A DNA stretch of 64,000 nt, from positions 868,001-932,000 of the forward strand of contig NZ_JAFBCK010000001.1 in NCBI RefSeq assembly GCF_016907695.1, written 5' to 3'. This document shows positions 1-8,155 of this stretch, piece by piece; position 1 is the stretch's first letter; the number at the start of each line of letters is the position of its first letter. The position numbers and the translations under genes were made by a program. The notes under the pieces were generated by a model. It had not been told where the DNA came from. It saw nothing but the letters and a program-made list of their open reading frames with translations, and did not search any database. Origin of the DNA: Actinokineospora baliensis. Lineage in GTDB: Bacteria; Actinomycetota; Actinomycetes; Mycobacteriales; Pseudonocardiaceae.

Positions 1-1
1 G

Positions 2-598
2 CGGTTGCAGCAGATCCTCGTGTTGCGCGAGTTGGGCCTCGGGCTCGAGGCCATCGGCGAGATCGTGCGCGACGGCGGGGACCGGGTGGCCGCGCTGCGG
101 ATGCACCACCGTTGGCTGCTCGCCGAACGCGACCGGTTCGACCGCCTGGCCAGAACCGTCTCCAGGACCATCACCGATGTCGAGGAGGGAACCACCATGA
201 CGAAGACCGACCACTGGTTCGACGGGTTCGACGCCGCGACCCAGGAGCAGCTGCGCCAGGAGGCGCGCGAGCGCTGGGGCCCGGAGGTCGTCGACGCGTC
301 CGCGGAGTCGACCTGGCAGCAGGGCCACGGCAAGGAGTGGACGGCGATGCTGACCACCCTCGTCGCGCACCTCGACGCCGACCGCACCCCGCAGGACCCG
401 GCCGTCCAGGCCACGATCGACGGCCACTACCGCTGGATCCAGGCGTTCTGGCAGCCCAACCGGCAGTCCTACGCGGGCCTGGCCGACGTCTACGCCGACG
501 ACCCGAGGTTCCGGGCCAACTTCGACAAGACCGACCCCCGCCTCGCCGACTACCTCCGCGCGGCGATGAAGGAATACGCCCAGACCGAGCTGTCCTAG
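2..598 (+). CDS. MerR-family regulator with TipAS-like effector domain (5' partial)
   Basis: The reading frame is open from the window edge, so the N-terminal wing and part of the DNA-binding domain lie outside; 198 residues are visible. The first visible residues (RLQQILVLRELGLGLEAI) match the second half of a MerR winged-helix domain. A helical stretch with a DRL segment then links to a C-terminal region (about residues 70-195) rich in Trp, Tyr and Asp that resembles the TipAS drug-binding fold of TipAL-type activators. Such proteins bind antibiotics or other amphipathic ligands and activate their own promoters. The stop is followed at once by a strong hairpin. The apparent TTG start at position 5 is an artefact of truncation. 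Family assignment is solid; the ligand is unknown. Confidence 0.85.
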   Translation, partial: RLQQILVLRELGLGLEAIGEIVRDGGDRVAALRMHHRWLLAERDRFDRLARTVSRTITDVEEGTTMTKTDHWFDGFDAATQEQLRQEARERWGPEVVDASAESTWQQGHGKEWTAMLTTLVAHLDADRTPQDPAVQATIDGHYRWIQAFWQPNRQSYAGLADVYADDPRFRANFDKTDPRLADYLRAAMKEYAQTELS

Positions 599-976
599 CC
601 AACCCTTGAGGCGGCTGGTGGCCGAACTCCCGGCCACCAGCCCGCCAGGGCGGCACCAGTCCCGTGCCGTTGGCGAGGCATCTGGGTGCCGCGGGCGACC
701 TGGGTGACCTGACCGGTCGGAAAGGGCCACGCCACCAAGCACGCGCACCGCCCGGCCGAACCAGGCAGACCCCAGATCCGCACATCCGGCCGGGCCGGTT
801 CTCTTCGCGTGGCCTGCCCCTCGCGCTCTCTGCGCACACGCAAGCGACCACAGGCGTTGACCAACAGGCCGGGCGAAGGATCGGCGGACGAAGCACCACA
901 GGCCGTGCGCGAGTGACCACGCTGCGCGCAGCGGCCGTGTCGCCGCCAAGTGGACATGGGCTGCGAGGATTGGCCC
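599..976. other. Intergenic region without a supported gene
   Basis: About 380 bases separate the MerR-type gene from purU. Apart from the hairpin at 613-642 I see no convincing gene. The open frames on both strands have the Arg/Pro/Gly-rich composition of GC-rich shadow frames. I looked for a glycine- or folate-type riboswitch ahead of purU and saw none. The purU promoter should lie here, but no clear -35/-10 pair stands out. Confidence 0.5.
613..642 (+). terminator. Rho-independent-type hairpin after the MerR gene
   Basis: A perfect 12-bp stem (613-624 with 631-642) with a 6-base loop starts 14 bases after the stop codon. No T-run follows, which is common for actinobacterial terminators. 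Confidence 0.7.
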
Positions 977-1849
977 GTGCCGAATGAGCGTCGCTATGTG
1001 ATCAGGTTGGGGTGCCCGGACCGAACGGGCATCGTCGCGCGGATCGCCGGGTTCCTCGCGGACGCGGGTGGGTGGATCGTCGAGGCGTCGTACCACACCG
1101 ATCCGGAGACCAACTGGTTCTTCACCCGCCAGGAAGTGCGGGCCGATTCCCTCCCGTTCGAGGTGGACGAGCTGCGGGAGCGGTTCGCCGCCGTGGCCGG
1201 GGAGCTGAGCCCGGCCGCGGACTGGAGCGTGGTGGACACCGGGGTGCGCCGCCGGGTGGTGATCCTGGTGTCGAAGGAGGGGCACTGCCTCTACGACCTG
1301 CTCGGCCGGGTGCACAGCGGCGAGTTGGACGTCGACGTGCGGGCGGTCGTCGGCAACCACGCCGACCTCGCGCCGATCACCCGGGCGCACGGCATCCCGT
1401 TCCACCACGTGCCGTTCCCCGCCGCGGACGCCGAGGGCAAGGCCGCCGCGTTCGCGCAGTTGCGGCAACTGGTGGACGCCAACTCCCCGGACGCGATCGT
1501 GCTGGCGCGGTTCATGCAGGTGGTCCCGCCGGAGCTGTGCGTGGACTGGGCCGGGCGGGCGCTCAACATCCACCACAGCTTCCTGCCGTCCTTCGTCGGC
1601 GCGCGCCCCTACCACCAGGCCCACAAGCGGGGGGTCAAGCTCATCGGCGCGACCTGCCACTACGTCACGGCCGAACTGGACCAGGGTCCGATCGTCGAGC
1701 AGAACGTGATCAGGGTCGACCACAAGGACTCGGTCGCGGACATGGTCCGCAAGGGGCGCGACATCGAGAAGGTCGTGCTGGCCCGTGGGCTGCGCGCGCA
1801 CCTGGAGGGCCGAATCCTGCTGCACGGCAACAAGACGGTGGTGTTCTGA
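977..1849 (+). CDS. purU: Formyltetrahydrofolate deformylase
   Basis: This 290-residue protein hydrolyses 10-formyl-tetrahydrofolate to formate and tetrahydrofolate, supplying formate for purine synthesis and balancing one-carbon pools. Residues 1-80 form an ACT domain (CPDRTGIVARIAGFL) and the remainder is a formyltransferase fold. The catalytic Asn-His-Asp set is visible as ALNIHHSFLPSF and ELDQGPIVEQ. The length is normal for PurU. I chose the GTG at 977 because a GAGGA ribosome site lies just upstream and because the protein then begins directly at the ACT domain; an ATG at 950 would add nine residues. It appears monocistronic. Confidence 0.93.
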   Translation: MPNERRYVIRLGCPDRTGIVARIAGFLADAGGWIVEASYHTDPETNWFFTRQEVRADSLPFEVDELRERFAAVAGELSPAADWSVVDTGVRRRVVILVSKEGHCLYDLLGRVHSGELDVDVRAVVGNHADLAPITRAHGIPFHHVPFPAADAEGKAAAFAQLRQLVDANSPDAIVLARFMQVVPPELCVDWAGRALNIHHSFLPSFVGARPYHQAHKRGVKLIGATCHYVTAELDQGPIVEQNVIRVDHKDSVADMVRKGRDIEKVVLARGLRAHLEGRILLHGNKTVVF

Positions 1850-1984
1850 TCGGTCTTGGACGGGGACGCTGCGGGGAAGGTACTGGCGCACAACGGTTTC
1901 CTCGGTGAGCTGGATTCGTTTCTCCTTCCAAGGTAGGCCGCGGTCACCGGGCTGTCATTGACACGATCCGGTGGGGATAGCCGT

Positions 1985-2014
1985 TTGACGAACGACCCAG
2001 GTTGCCGCTATGCG
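1985..2014 (+). promoter_or_regulatory. Candidate sigma-70-type promoter for the GNAT gene
   Basis: TTGACG (1985-1990) is separated by 18 bases from TATGCG (2009-2014), about 70 bases ahead of the GNAT start at 2086. A second TTGACA at 1958-1963 has no well-placed -10 partner. This rests on consensus matching only. Confidence 0.3.
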
Positions 2015-2085
2015 CGCTAATTCGGTTGCGACACAAGGCAAACACGCGGCACGATCTTCGTGTGACCACTGGGGAGGTTCGCACC

Positions 2086-2913
2086 ATGCATGTCCGAGAG
2101 TTGTCCACCACCGACCTGAGACCCTGCCTCGCGCTCGCCGCCGACCGCGAGTGGCCTCACGAAGACCGCAAGTGGGAGTTCCTGCTCGACGTCGGGCAGG
2201 GCTACGGGATCGTCGACCAGTCAGGGGACCTGGTCGCGTCCACCATCCTGACCACGTCCGGGGACTTGGCCGCGATCAGCATGGTGCTGGTCGCGTCCAA
2301 GTACGCGCGACAGGGGCTCGGCACGCGCGTGGTTCGCCACGCGATGGCCCAGGCCGAAGGGACGACAGTGCACCTGCACGCGACCCCGACCGGCCGCCCC
2401 CTCTATGAACGACTCGGCTTCCGCTCACTGGCGAAAGTCGATGCCTGTACCGGCGCGTTGAACGCGGAACCCAGCGAGCGCACCAAGGTGGCGGCCCAGG
2501 ACGACCTGGCCGCCATCTTGGCGTTCGACAAGGTGGTGTTCGGCGCGGACCGGTCCAATGTCCTGTCGGGACTGTTCACCTTCGCCAGCCGCGTTCGCCT
2601 AGTGGAACGGGGAGGCGAGCTGGTCGGCTACGCGGCCAGTTGGCGGCCCGGCACTACGATGGAATCGACCATCATCGGCCCTGTGGTCGCGGCTGACCCC
2701 GCAGACGCCCGTGCGCTCATCGCCGACTTGGCCATAGATGCCGCCGGGCCTGTCAGGGTCGACATCGATGACAAGCACCCGGAGTTGGGCCAATGGCTGA
2801 CCGAGCGCGGCCTAACGCCGGTCTTCCGGTGCGATCTGATGACCCTTGGCGGCCGCCCACTACCGGGCGACCGCCATGCCATTCATGCGCCGTTCATGCA
2901 AGCGCTGGGCTAG
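2086..2913 (+). CDS. GNAT-family N-acetyltransferase, double-domain type
   Basis: The protein has 275 residues. The first half carries a GNAT fold: a central beta-strand, then the acetyl-CoA loop region (YARQGLGTRVVRHAM) and the terminal LYERLGF motif. The second half resembles the C-terminal domain found in YitH-type acetyltransferases, which is itself a degenerate GNAT fold. The enzyme is expected to transfer an acetyl group from acetyl-CoA to an amine; the substrate cannot be inferred. The ATG at 2086 is chosen because of a strong GGGGAGG ribosome site at 2071-2077. Its last four bases overlap the convergent SRPBCC gene. Confidence 0.85.
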   Translation: MHVRELSTTDLRPCLALAADREWPHEDRKWEFLLDVGQGYGIVDQSGDLVASTILTTSGDLAAISMVLVASKYARQGLGTRVVRHAMAQAEGTTVHLHATPTGRPLYERLGFRSLAKVDACTGALNAEPSERTKVAAQDDLAAILAFDKVVFGADRSNVLSGLFTFASRVRLVERGGELVGYAASWRPGTTMESTIIGPVVAADPADARALIADLAIDAAGPVRVDIDDKHPELGQWLTERGLTPVFRCDLMTLGGRPLPGDRHAIHAPFMQALG

Positions 2914-3344
2914 AGGGCCGCAGCGAGGTTGGCCAGCAACTCGTCGTGGATGCGCTTGAGGCCCGCGGGCGCGAAGGTGCGCTCGAAGAACCCCTTGACC
3001 CCGTTGGCGCCCTCCCAGGTGGTGGCGATCCGCACGGTCGAGGTGGTGTCGTTGCCCTCGACCGTCCACGTGGTGACCAAGGTGGAGTTACGGTCCGCTT
3101 CGACCAGTGCACCGGGTGTGGGCTCACTGACCTCGAAGAGGCAGTCCCGCACCCGCTTCTTGGTGGCCTGCAGTCGCCAACGCACGACGGTTCCCGCGCC
3201 CGTGCCCCCGGACTGGACCTCGTAGTCGCTGAAGTGTCCGGTGAGGATCCGCGACCGGGTTCCCCGGTAGTCGGCCACGGCCGCGCGGACTCGGTCGACG
3301 GGGGCGGCGATCGTGCGTTCAGCGAGCGCCTGGACCTGGTTCAT
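2910..3344 (-). CDS. SRPBCC (START-like) family protein
   Basis: This 144-residue protein has the pattern of the SRPBCC/polyketide-cyclase fold: an N-terminal strand with a conserved APVDRVR helix, antiparallel strands (GTVVRWRLQ, TLVTTWTVEG, TVRIATTWE), and a long C-terminal helix (FFERTFAPAGLKRIHDEL). These proteins bind hydrophobic ligands in a deep cavity; no catalytic residue or partner identifies this one. The start is set at the second of two adjacent ATGs (3344), which gives better spacing to an upstream GGAGA than the ATG at 3347. The divergent LOG-type gene begins 43 bases away, so the two may share a control region. Confidence 0.8.
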   Translation of the reverse strand: MNQVQALAERTIAAPVDRVRAAVADYRGTRSRILTGHFSDYEVQSGGTGAGTVVRWRLQATKKRVRDCLFEVSEPTPGALVEADRNSTLVTTWTVEGNDTTSTVRIATTWEGANGVKGFFERTFAPAGLKRIHDELLANLAAAL

Positions 3345-3351
3345 CATTCTC

Positions 3352-3376
3352 CGTACGTCGGCTTCCTGGCGTACGT
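3352..3376. repeat. CGTACGT direct repeat in a divergent promoter region
   Basis: The palindrome-containing heptamer CGTACGT occurs at 3352-3358 and again at 3370-3376, between the divergently transcribed SRPBCC and LOG-type genes. The 18-base period is close to two helical turns, as expected for a dimeric operator. Its function is unproven. Confidence 0.35.
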
Positions 3377-3387
3377 AGGCTACCGCC

Positions 3388-4509
3388 GTGCGCACTGAGA
3401 TCGTTGATTTGCCATGCCTGCGCGAGCACCGTGAGAACGGGTTGGACCTGCGCAATGCCGTCCTTGTCCGGTTGGACCTCACGGACCCGGGCGCCGATGC
3501 CCTGCTCCGTACCCCGCTCGACGGCGCCTTGTTCCTGGGCTGCACGTTGCGCCCAGAGACGCAGCGGCGAGCTCATGCCGCGGGCGCCCTCCTGTTCCCC
3601 GCAGTGCCAGGGCTGCCCTACGAGGTGTACCGAGCCAACCTCTATACGCCAGCGGAGCTCTTCGACGGCTTCGACCCAGACCGCCCTGAGACATACGCGA
3701 ACACGCCTGACGCACGGATCTACCAGCACACCCGCGAGCAGGGCCACCCGCCAGACCCCCTGCATGCCTTAGCCGAGCGTCTTCACGACCACGGCATCAC
3801 CGAGGCTCTAAGCGACATCCTCACCGGCATGCCTATCGCGGTGATGGGTGGTCACGCGCTCACCCGTGACTCTGACGGCTACCGCAACGCAGTAGAGCTC
3901 GGCGTGCTGTTGGGCAAAGCCGGGTTCACTGTGCTGACCGGCGGCGGCCCAGGTGCGATGGAGGCCGTGCCTCTTGGCGTTCGCCTAGCAGATATGTCCG
4001 GTGTGGACGACGTGCTGAAGGTCCTGTCCACCGCACCGAAGTTCGGTAGTGGCGCGACGGTGGACGCGGCGGAAATCGGCCGCTGGTTGGCCGCCGGACT
4101 AGCGGTTGAGCTACCGACCGGCAACAACCCCCGAACCATCGGGTTGCCGACTTGGTTTTACGGACATGAACCGCCCAACCCGTTCTGCGAGTTGCACGCG
4201 AAGTACTTCGAGAACTCGGTACGCGAAGAGGGTCTGCTGACCGTGGCTACGGGCGGCATCATCTACACCCCGGGTAGCGCGGGCACCGTGCAAGAGGTGT
4301 TCCAGGATTACACCCAGAACCACTACGGCTCGGTTGGCCCCGCCGCGCCCATGGTGTTCCTCGGCGAGCGGTTCTGGACCGAGGAGGTCCCCGCAGCGCC
4401 GTTGGTGCGCAAACTCGCCAAGGGGCGTCCGGCGGAGCAGTGGATCCTGGTCACCGACGACGCTGCCGAGGCTGTTGCGTTCCTTGAGTCCTACGCGTCA
4501 GTCCAATAG
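3388..4509 (+). CDS. LOG-family (lysine decarboxylase-like) nucleotide-binding protein
   Basis: A protein of 373 residues whose C-terminal two thirds carry the Rossmann-type LOG fold: MGGHAL near residue 153, GGGPGAMEA at 185-193 and PGSAGTVQE near 300, matching the PGGxGTxxE catalytic motif of cytokinin-activating phosphoribohydrolases and nucleotide hydrolases. Single-domain LOG proteins have about 190 residues; here an extra region of about 140 residues precedes the fold, and the Gly after PG is Ser. It probably hydrolyses a nucleotide 5'-monophosphate, but the substrate is open. The GTG start fits the divergent layout. Codon 3769-3771 is TTA, the rare bldA-type leucine codon. The end overlaps the convergent response-regulator gene by 12 bases. 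Confidence 0.8.
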   Translation: MRTEIVDLPCLREHRENGLDLRNAVLVRLDLTDPGADALLRTPLDGALFLGCTLRPETQRRAHAAGALLFPAVPGLPYEVYRANLYTPAELFDGFDPDRPETYANTPDARIYQHTREQGHPPDPLHALAERLHDHGITEALSDILTGMPIAVMGGHALTRDSDGYRNAVELGVLLGKAGFTVLTGGGPGAMEAVPLGVRLADMSGVDDVLKVLSTAPKFGSGATVDAAEIGRWLAAGLAVELPTGNNPRTIGLPTWFYGHEPPNPFCELHAKYFENSVREEGLLTVATGGIIYTPGSAGTVQEVFQDYTQNHYGSVGPAAPMVFLGERFWTEEVPAAPLVRKLAKGRPAEQWILVTDDAAEAVAFLESYASVQ

Positions 4510-5190
4510 ACCGGCGCGCTGGGCTAGAACGGCTGCTGTGACCCGGTTGGCGCAACCTGTGGCGGCGAGGATCTCAGAGACGTAGCCGCGCACGGTGGAG
4601 TCCGAGAGGCGTAGTTCCTCGGCGATCTCACCGTTGCTGCGGCCCATGCCGACCAGCCGCAGCACGTCGCGCAGCCGCGCGGAGAGCCGGGCGACCTCGG
4701 CAGCGGCGCCGATGCGGTCGAGGTGGTGGGTCGCCAGGTGGCCCATCAGGTCGTTCGTCAGCGTGGGGTCGAGCACGGCACCACCGTTGGCAGCGACCCG
4801 CACGGCGCGGACGAGCTCGGCGGGCTCTATGTGCTTGAGCAAGAACCCCTTGGCGCCGAGCCGCAGCGCAGTGGCGACGGCCTGGTCCGCGTGGAAGGTG
4901 GTCAGGACCACGACCGCGGGCACTCTGGGCTGTCTGCGCAGTTCGCGCAGGGCGTCCAGCCCGTCCATCCGCGGCATGCGGAGGTCGAGCAGCAGGACGT
5001 CCAGCTCGGTGGTCCGCACCAGCTCCAGCGCGTCGGCGCCGTCGGCCCCCTCGGCGACGACCGCCACGTCCGCGGCGGCACCCAGGATCTTGCTGACGAA
5101 GGCGCGCGCCATCGGTTCGTCGTCGACGATCCCCACCCGAATGGTGGCGCGTTCAACAACCGTGCCGTCGACTTCGGTCTGCGTAGTCAC
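4498..5190 (-). CDS. NarL/FixJ-type two-component response regulator
   Basis: A 230-residue protein with an N-terminal receiver domain (IRVGIVDDEPMAR with acidic residues at 23-24, phosphoacceptor Asp about residue 69 in LLLDLRMPRMDG, and the KGFLLKH switch region) followed by a LuxR-type helix-turn-helix (about residues 160-222; NGEIAEELRLSDSTVRGYVS). No histidine kinase gene is adjacent, so it is an orphan regulator in this window. I chose the GTG at 5190 because a GAGAGGGG ribosome site precedes it; the frame extends further upstream to 5235. Its targets cannot be read from the sequence. Confidence 0.88.
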   Translation of the reverse strand: MTTQTEVDGTVVERATIRVGIVDDEPMARAFVSKILGAAADVAVVAEGADGADALELVRTTELDVLLLDLRMPRMDGLDALRELRRQPRVPAVVVLTTFHADQAVATALRLGAKGFLLKHIEPAELVRAVRVAANGGAVLDPTLTNDLMGHLATHHLDRIGAAAEVARLSARLRDVLRLVGMGRSNGEIAEELRLSDSTVRGYVSEILAATGCANRVTAAVLAQRAGLLD

Positions 5191-5305
5191 GTGATAGCCC
5201 CTCTCGACCCGCTCACGGGCCGTATGCAAGCACACCGAAAGCGTGGGCGAACAGGGAATGTGGCGTCATCCCGACGATCGTCGGGGCCAACGCCGCTCGT
5301 TCGGT

Positions 5306-5845
5306 CTATCGCGCGAGGTCGTCGACCACCTCTGCGCCGGGTAGCGCGGCCATGAAGTCGCCGGTCACGAACAGCTTGCTCCCACGGATACCGCTGCCTA
5401 TGACGAGTTCCGGAGCAGCGGCGACAGCGGCGTCTATGTACAACGGCCACTCTTGCGGCAGTCCGACCGGCGTAATGCCGCCGTAGGCCATTCCGCTCTG
5501 CTCGACAGCGAGGTCCATCGGCGCGAAGGACGCCTTGCGGACGTTCAGCCGCCTACGCAGGACACCGTTGACGTCGGCGCGGGTCGTGGCCAGCACCAGG
5601 CACGCCGCCATGCGCTCCTCGCTGCCGCGCTTGCCGAGCACAACCACGCAGTTCGCCGAGGCGCTCAGCGGAGACCCGTAGTGCTCGCAGAACGCGGCGG
5701 TGTCGGCGAGCTCGGCATCGATCTCGGCGACACCGACCCGGTCGGCGGCGAGCGTGGCGAGGGCCTTGGCGACGGGGTCAGCGAGCAATTCGGGGTGCTC
5801 GGCGGCGGGGCGGACGGTGAGCGTCCCGGCGATGGTCCAGTTCAC
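5306..5845 (-). CDS. YbaK/aminoacyl-tRNA editing-domain protein
   Basis: This 179-residue protein has the YbaK/ProX fold, which removes wrongly attached amino acids from tRNA in trans. Landmarks are the strand SASANCVVVLGKRG near residue 60, VRKASFAPMDLAVEQSGMAYGGITPVG in the middle, and the terminal FVTGDF segment. The Lys in VRKAS occupies the place of the conserved lysine of the editing pocket. It is the last gene of a leftward series; its start overlaps the alpha/beta hydrolase stop by four bases, suggesting translational coupling. The exact mischarged tRNA cannot be assigned. Confidence 0.83.
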   Translation of the reverse strand: MNWTIAGTLTVRPAAEHPELLADPVAKALATLAADRVGVAEIDAELADTAAFCEHYGSPLSASANCVVVLGKRGSEERMAACLVLATTRADVNGVLRRRLNVRKASFAPMDLAVEQSGMAYGGITPVGLPQEWPLYIDAAVAAAPELVIGSGIRGSKLFVTGDFMAALPGAEVVDDLAR

Positions 5846-6579
5846 CCGGCAGAGGGTACGCCGAGGAAGTCCGACAACAGCGAACGCAACTCCCGGCGGT
5901 GGGTGGCCAGGGGTGCGGGCGAATCGAACTGGACCATGGTCGACTTCGGGAACGCGGACGCGGCCTCGCGCGCCACCTCCACGGGATGCAACAAATCACC
6001 CGTAGCCGCAACTATGAGCACTTCTGCGCTGACATGAGTAAGCGCCAGCGGATCAGGCACCGGAATCTGGGTCGCCACGGCGGCAAGAGCGGGGCCCAAG
6101 CGCAGCAATGCGTCAGTGCGCTCGTTGACGTAGTCGGTTAGATCGCCGGGAGCGTCAGCAGCGACAAGAGCATGAAGCCGGGCTCGATCACCCTGCAGCG
6201 CTGCCGTGGACATCTCGAGCACGTGCTGGGCTGAGGCCGTAGGACGAGGCTGGCTAAGAGCAGCGGGCAGCATCAACACCAACCGGTCGAGTACACCCGG
6301 TTCAGTAGACACAAGGTTGCTTAGAGCCGCGGCACCCAGGGATACGCCAATGGCCTGTCTGGTGCCGTCTAGGGCAGCGCGAACGTCGGCAGCGATCGTC
6401 GAGTAGTGCCAGTAGTCCAGCGGGGCGTCAGGCGCGTCAGCGTGCGAAGGAAGCGTCAACACGATCCGGGTGCCCGACAACCCTGATGCCGGGATGCGGG
6501 CCTCACCCGCCGTGGCACCCAGCCCCGGGACGATGAGCGTGCGCGGGTCTCCCGAGCCGTAGGCCCGGGCGATCACCAC
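5842..6579 (-). CDS. Alpha/beta-hydrolase fold protein
   Basis: The 245-residue protein shows a hydrolase core: an oxyanion-hole segment VPGLGA near residue 17, nucleophile Ser80 in GVSLGA, a plausible acid Asp in AATGDLLHP, and a late His in LATHRRE. The substrate is unknown; esters or lactones are typical for the fold. The gene overlaps the DUF2516 gene upstream by seven bases and the YbaK gene downstream by four, so all three are probably co-translated. The start may be either of two tandem GTGs (6579 or 6576). Confidence 0.8.
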   Translation of the reverse strand: MVIARAYGSGDPRTLIVPGLGATAGEARIPASGLSGTRIVLTLPSHADAPDAPLDYWHYSTIAADVRAALDGTRQAIGVSLGAAALSNLVSTEPGVLDRLVLMLPAALSQPRPTASAQHVLEMSTAALQGDRARLHALVAADAPGDLTDYVNERTDALLRLGPALAAVATQIPVPDPLALTHVSAEVLIVAATGDLLHPVEVAREAASAFPKSTMVQFDSPAPLATHRRELRSLLSDFLGVPSAG

Positions 6580-6866
6580 CGCTGGCCGCGCTGCACCTCG
6601 ATCAGCCTCGGCCGCACGTCGACGATGTAGACGAGGGCCGCGACCAGGCCTGCCATCCAGAAGATCCAGCCGGTGCCCGCGAAGCTGAACAGCAGCAGGG
6701 CGGCGGTGGCGCCCGCGGTGATGCCGACCCAGGCGGGCTTGGTGAGGCGCTCGGCGGCCGAGTACGCGTCCGGCCGCTGCAACAGCGCGTGGATGAGCGC
6801 GAAGGCCGCGACCGGCACAGCAGCCCAGTCGATGACCTTCAGGATCAAGAGCGCGGAATCGGGCAC
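6573..6866 (-). CDS. DUF2516 small membrane protein
   Basis: A 97-residue protein with about three hydrophobic segments (residues 5-27, 44-64 and 66-84) and a charged C-terminus (PRLIEVQRGQRW). It matches my knowledge of the actinobacterial DUF2516 family, which in mycobacteria sits directly after the heparin-binding hemagglutinin gene, as it does here. The molecular role is unknown. It starts with GTG and overlaps the following hydrolase gene by seven bases. Confidence 0.75.
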   Translation of the reverse strand: MPDSALLILKVIDWAAVPVAAFALIHALLQRPDAYSAAERLTKPAWVGITAGATAALLLFSFAGTGWIFWMAGLVAALVYIVDVRPRLIEVQRGQRW

Positions 6867-6959
6867 CCCGTCAGCCTACGTGCGATCCGCCCGGGGACAC
6901 CACAAGACCCCGCGCGCTCCCCCTTGGGGTGACGCACGAGGTCAAGGGCAGGACCGCCG

Positions 6960-7577
6960 TCAGTCGGTGGCGGGCTTGGCAGCGGGCTTGCGAGCGGCGG
7001 GCTTGCGGGCGGGCGGGGTGCGGTCGGCGACCCGGCGGGACGCGCTGCGGGCCTCCTCGGCCACCTCGTCACCGGCGTCCAGCACGGCCTCGGCGACATC
7101 GGCGGCGACCGTCTCAGCGGCCTCGGCCGCCTTCTCGCCCGCCTCGCGGGTCTTGCCGGTCACCTTGGCCAGCACGTCCTCGGCCAGCGTGCGCGCGTCG
7201 CCCGCGGCAACACCGACCCGGGTCTGGGCGGCCTCGATGGCCTCTTCGAGCTTCTTGACCTGCGGCTGCGAGCGCAGCTTGCCGAGGGCGTCCTCGCCGT
7301 GCTCGGCAAGGCCCTGGTAGAGCCGCAGCGCCGCGGCGGTGTACTCCTCGACGAGCTTGCGCAGCTCAGCCGGGTCGAACTTGCCCAGCAGGTCGTTCGG
7401 GGTGGCCTCCGCGCGCGCCTTGGCCTTGTTGACCGCCTCGACCACAGCCTTCGCGGCGAGGTCGCCTGCGCCGAGCGCGGCCAGGAGCGGGGTGCGGGCC
7501 TGCTCGATCGCGGTGTTCACGGCGGCCACGGCCTGCCCACCCGCCTTGCGCACGTCGTCAGTCTTGGGCAGCGTCAT
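6960..7577 (-). CDS. hbhA: HBHA-like coiled-coil protein with Lys/Ala/Pro-rich tail
   Basis: The 205-residue protein is almost entirely helical, with long Ala/Glu/Lys heptad-like runs and a basic C-terminal tail (repeats of KPAARKPAA type after residue 190). That is the layout of mycobacterial heparin-binding hemagglutinin, whose Lys-rich tail binds sulfated glycans and which has also been linked to lipid inclusions. The order XRE regulator, hbhA, DUF2516 reproduces the mycobacterial locus and is the main support. I chose the ATG at 7577, six bases after a GAGGA site; the GTG at 7583 would abut the site. The XRE gene upstream overlaps it by about 20 bases. A role in adhesion is an inference only. 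Confidence 0.78.
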   Translation of the reverse strand: MTLPKTDDVRKAGGQAVAAVNTAIEQARTPLLAALGAGDLAAKAVVEAVNKAKARAEATPNDLLGKFDPAELRKLVEEYTAAALRLYQGLAEHGEDALGKLRSQPQVKKLEEAIEAAQTRVGVAAGDARTLAEDVLAKVTGKTREAGEKAAEAAETVAADVAEAVLDAGDEVAEEARSASRRVADRTPPARKPAARKPAAKPATD

Positions 7578-7989
7578 CTTCACTCCTCGGTTGGGCTTCC
7601 ACAGTGGACTTGGCGGCGCGGTCGGCGTTCTCCCCGCGGAAGGACTCGTAGACGTCCAACAACACTTGCTTCTGCCGCTCTGTCAGGTCACGGTCGGCGC
7701 GCACTGCGTCGGTGACCGGGCCCCCGGCCGGGAGGTCGAGGATCCCGGCCTGCACGTACAGCGCCTCGGCGGAGATCCGCAGCCCCTTGGCGATCTGCTG
7801 CAGGATCTCGGCACTGGGTTTGCGCAGGCCACGTTCGATCTGGCTGAGGTAGGGGTTGGAGACGCCCGCCAGCCTCGAGAGCTGGCGCAGCGAGATCTTG
7901 GCGGTGTTGCGCTGGTGCTTGATGTACTCGCCGATCCCCCGCCCGAGGTCGGCGACCCGATCGATCGCACTGGCCTCGTTGTCGTCCAC
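7558..7989 (-). CDS. XRE-family helix-turn-helix regulator of the HBHA locus
   Basis: A 143-residue protein with a clear Cro/CI-type helix-turn-helix at residues 20-78 (SLRQLSRLAGVSNPYLSQIE, then RKPSAEILQQIAKGL). The C-terminal third is charged and may mediate dimerisation. It matches the XRE regulator that precedes hbhA in mycobacteria. The GTG start follows a GAGGAGG site. Its 3' end overlaps the hbhA start, so it is probably translated with hbhA and may control its own operon. Confidence 0.87.
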   Translation of the reverse strand: MDDNEASAIDRVADLGRGIGEYIKHQRNTAKISLRQLSRLAGVSNPYLSQIERGLRKPSAEILQQIAKGLRISAEALYVQAGILDLPAGGPVTDAVRADRDLTERQKQVLLDVYESFRGENADRAAKSTVEAQPRSEDDAAQD

Positions 7990-8155
7990 CAGAACCTCCT
8001 CCTCGTGCCGCCTTCGACGGTACGCCGCGGCGCTAACTCCTGCAAGCGGACTGCTTGCGCAGGTCGGTGCGGTCGATCACAGTCCCGCGTACGGTGACCA
8101 GGCGACCGGGGACATACCCGATCGGTGCGCCGATCACTGCTGGAAGCTTGGGGGC

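Noticed and set aside
595..987. Opposing open frames in the gap before purU
   Set aside because: Both have Arg/Pro/Gly-rich shadow composition, no clear ribosome site, and overlap each other on opposite strands.
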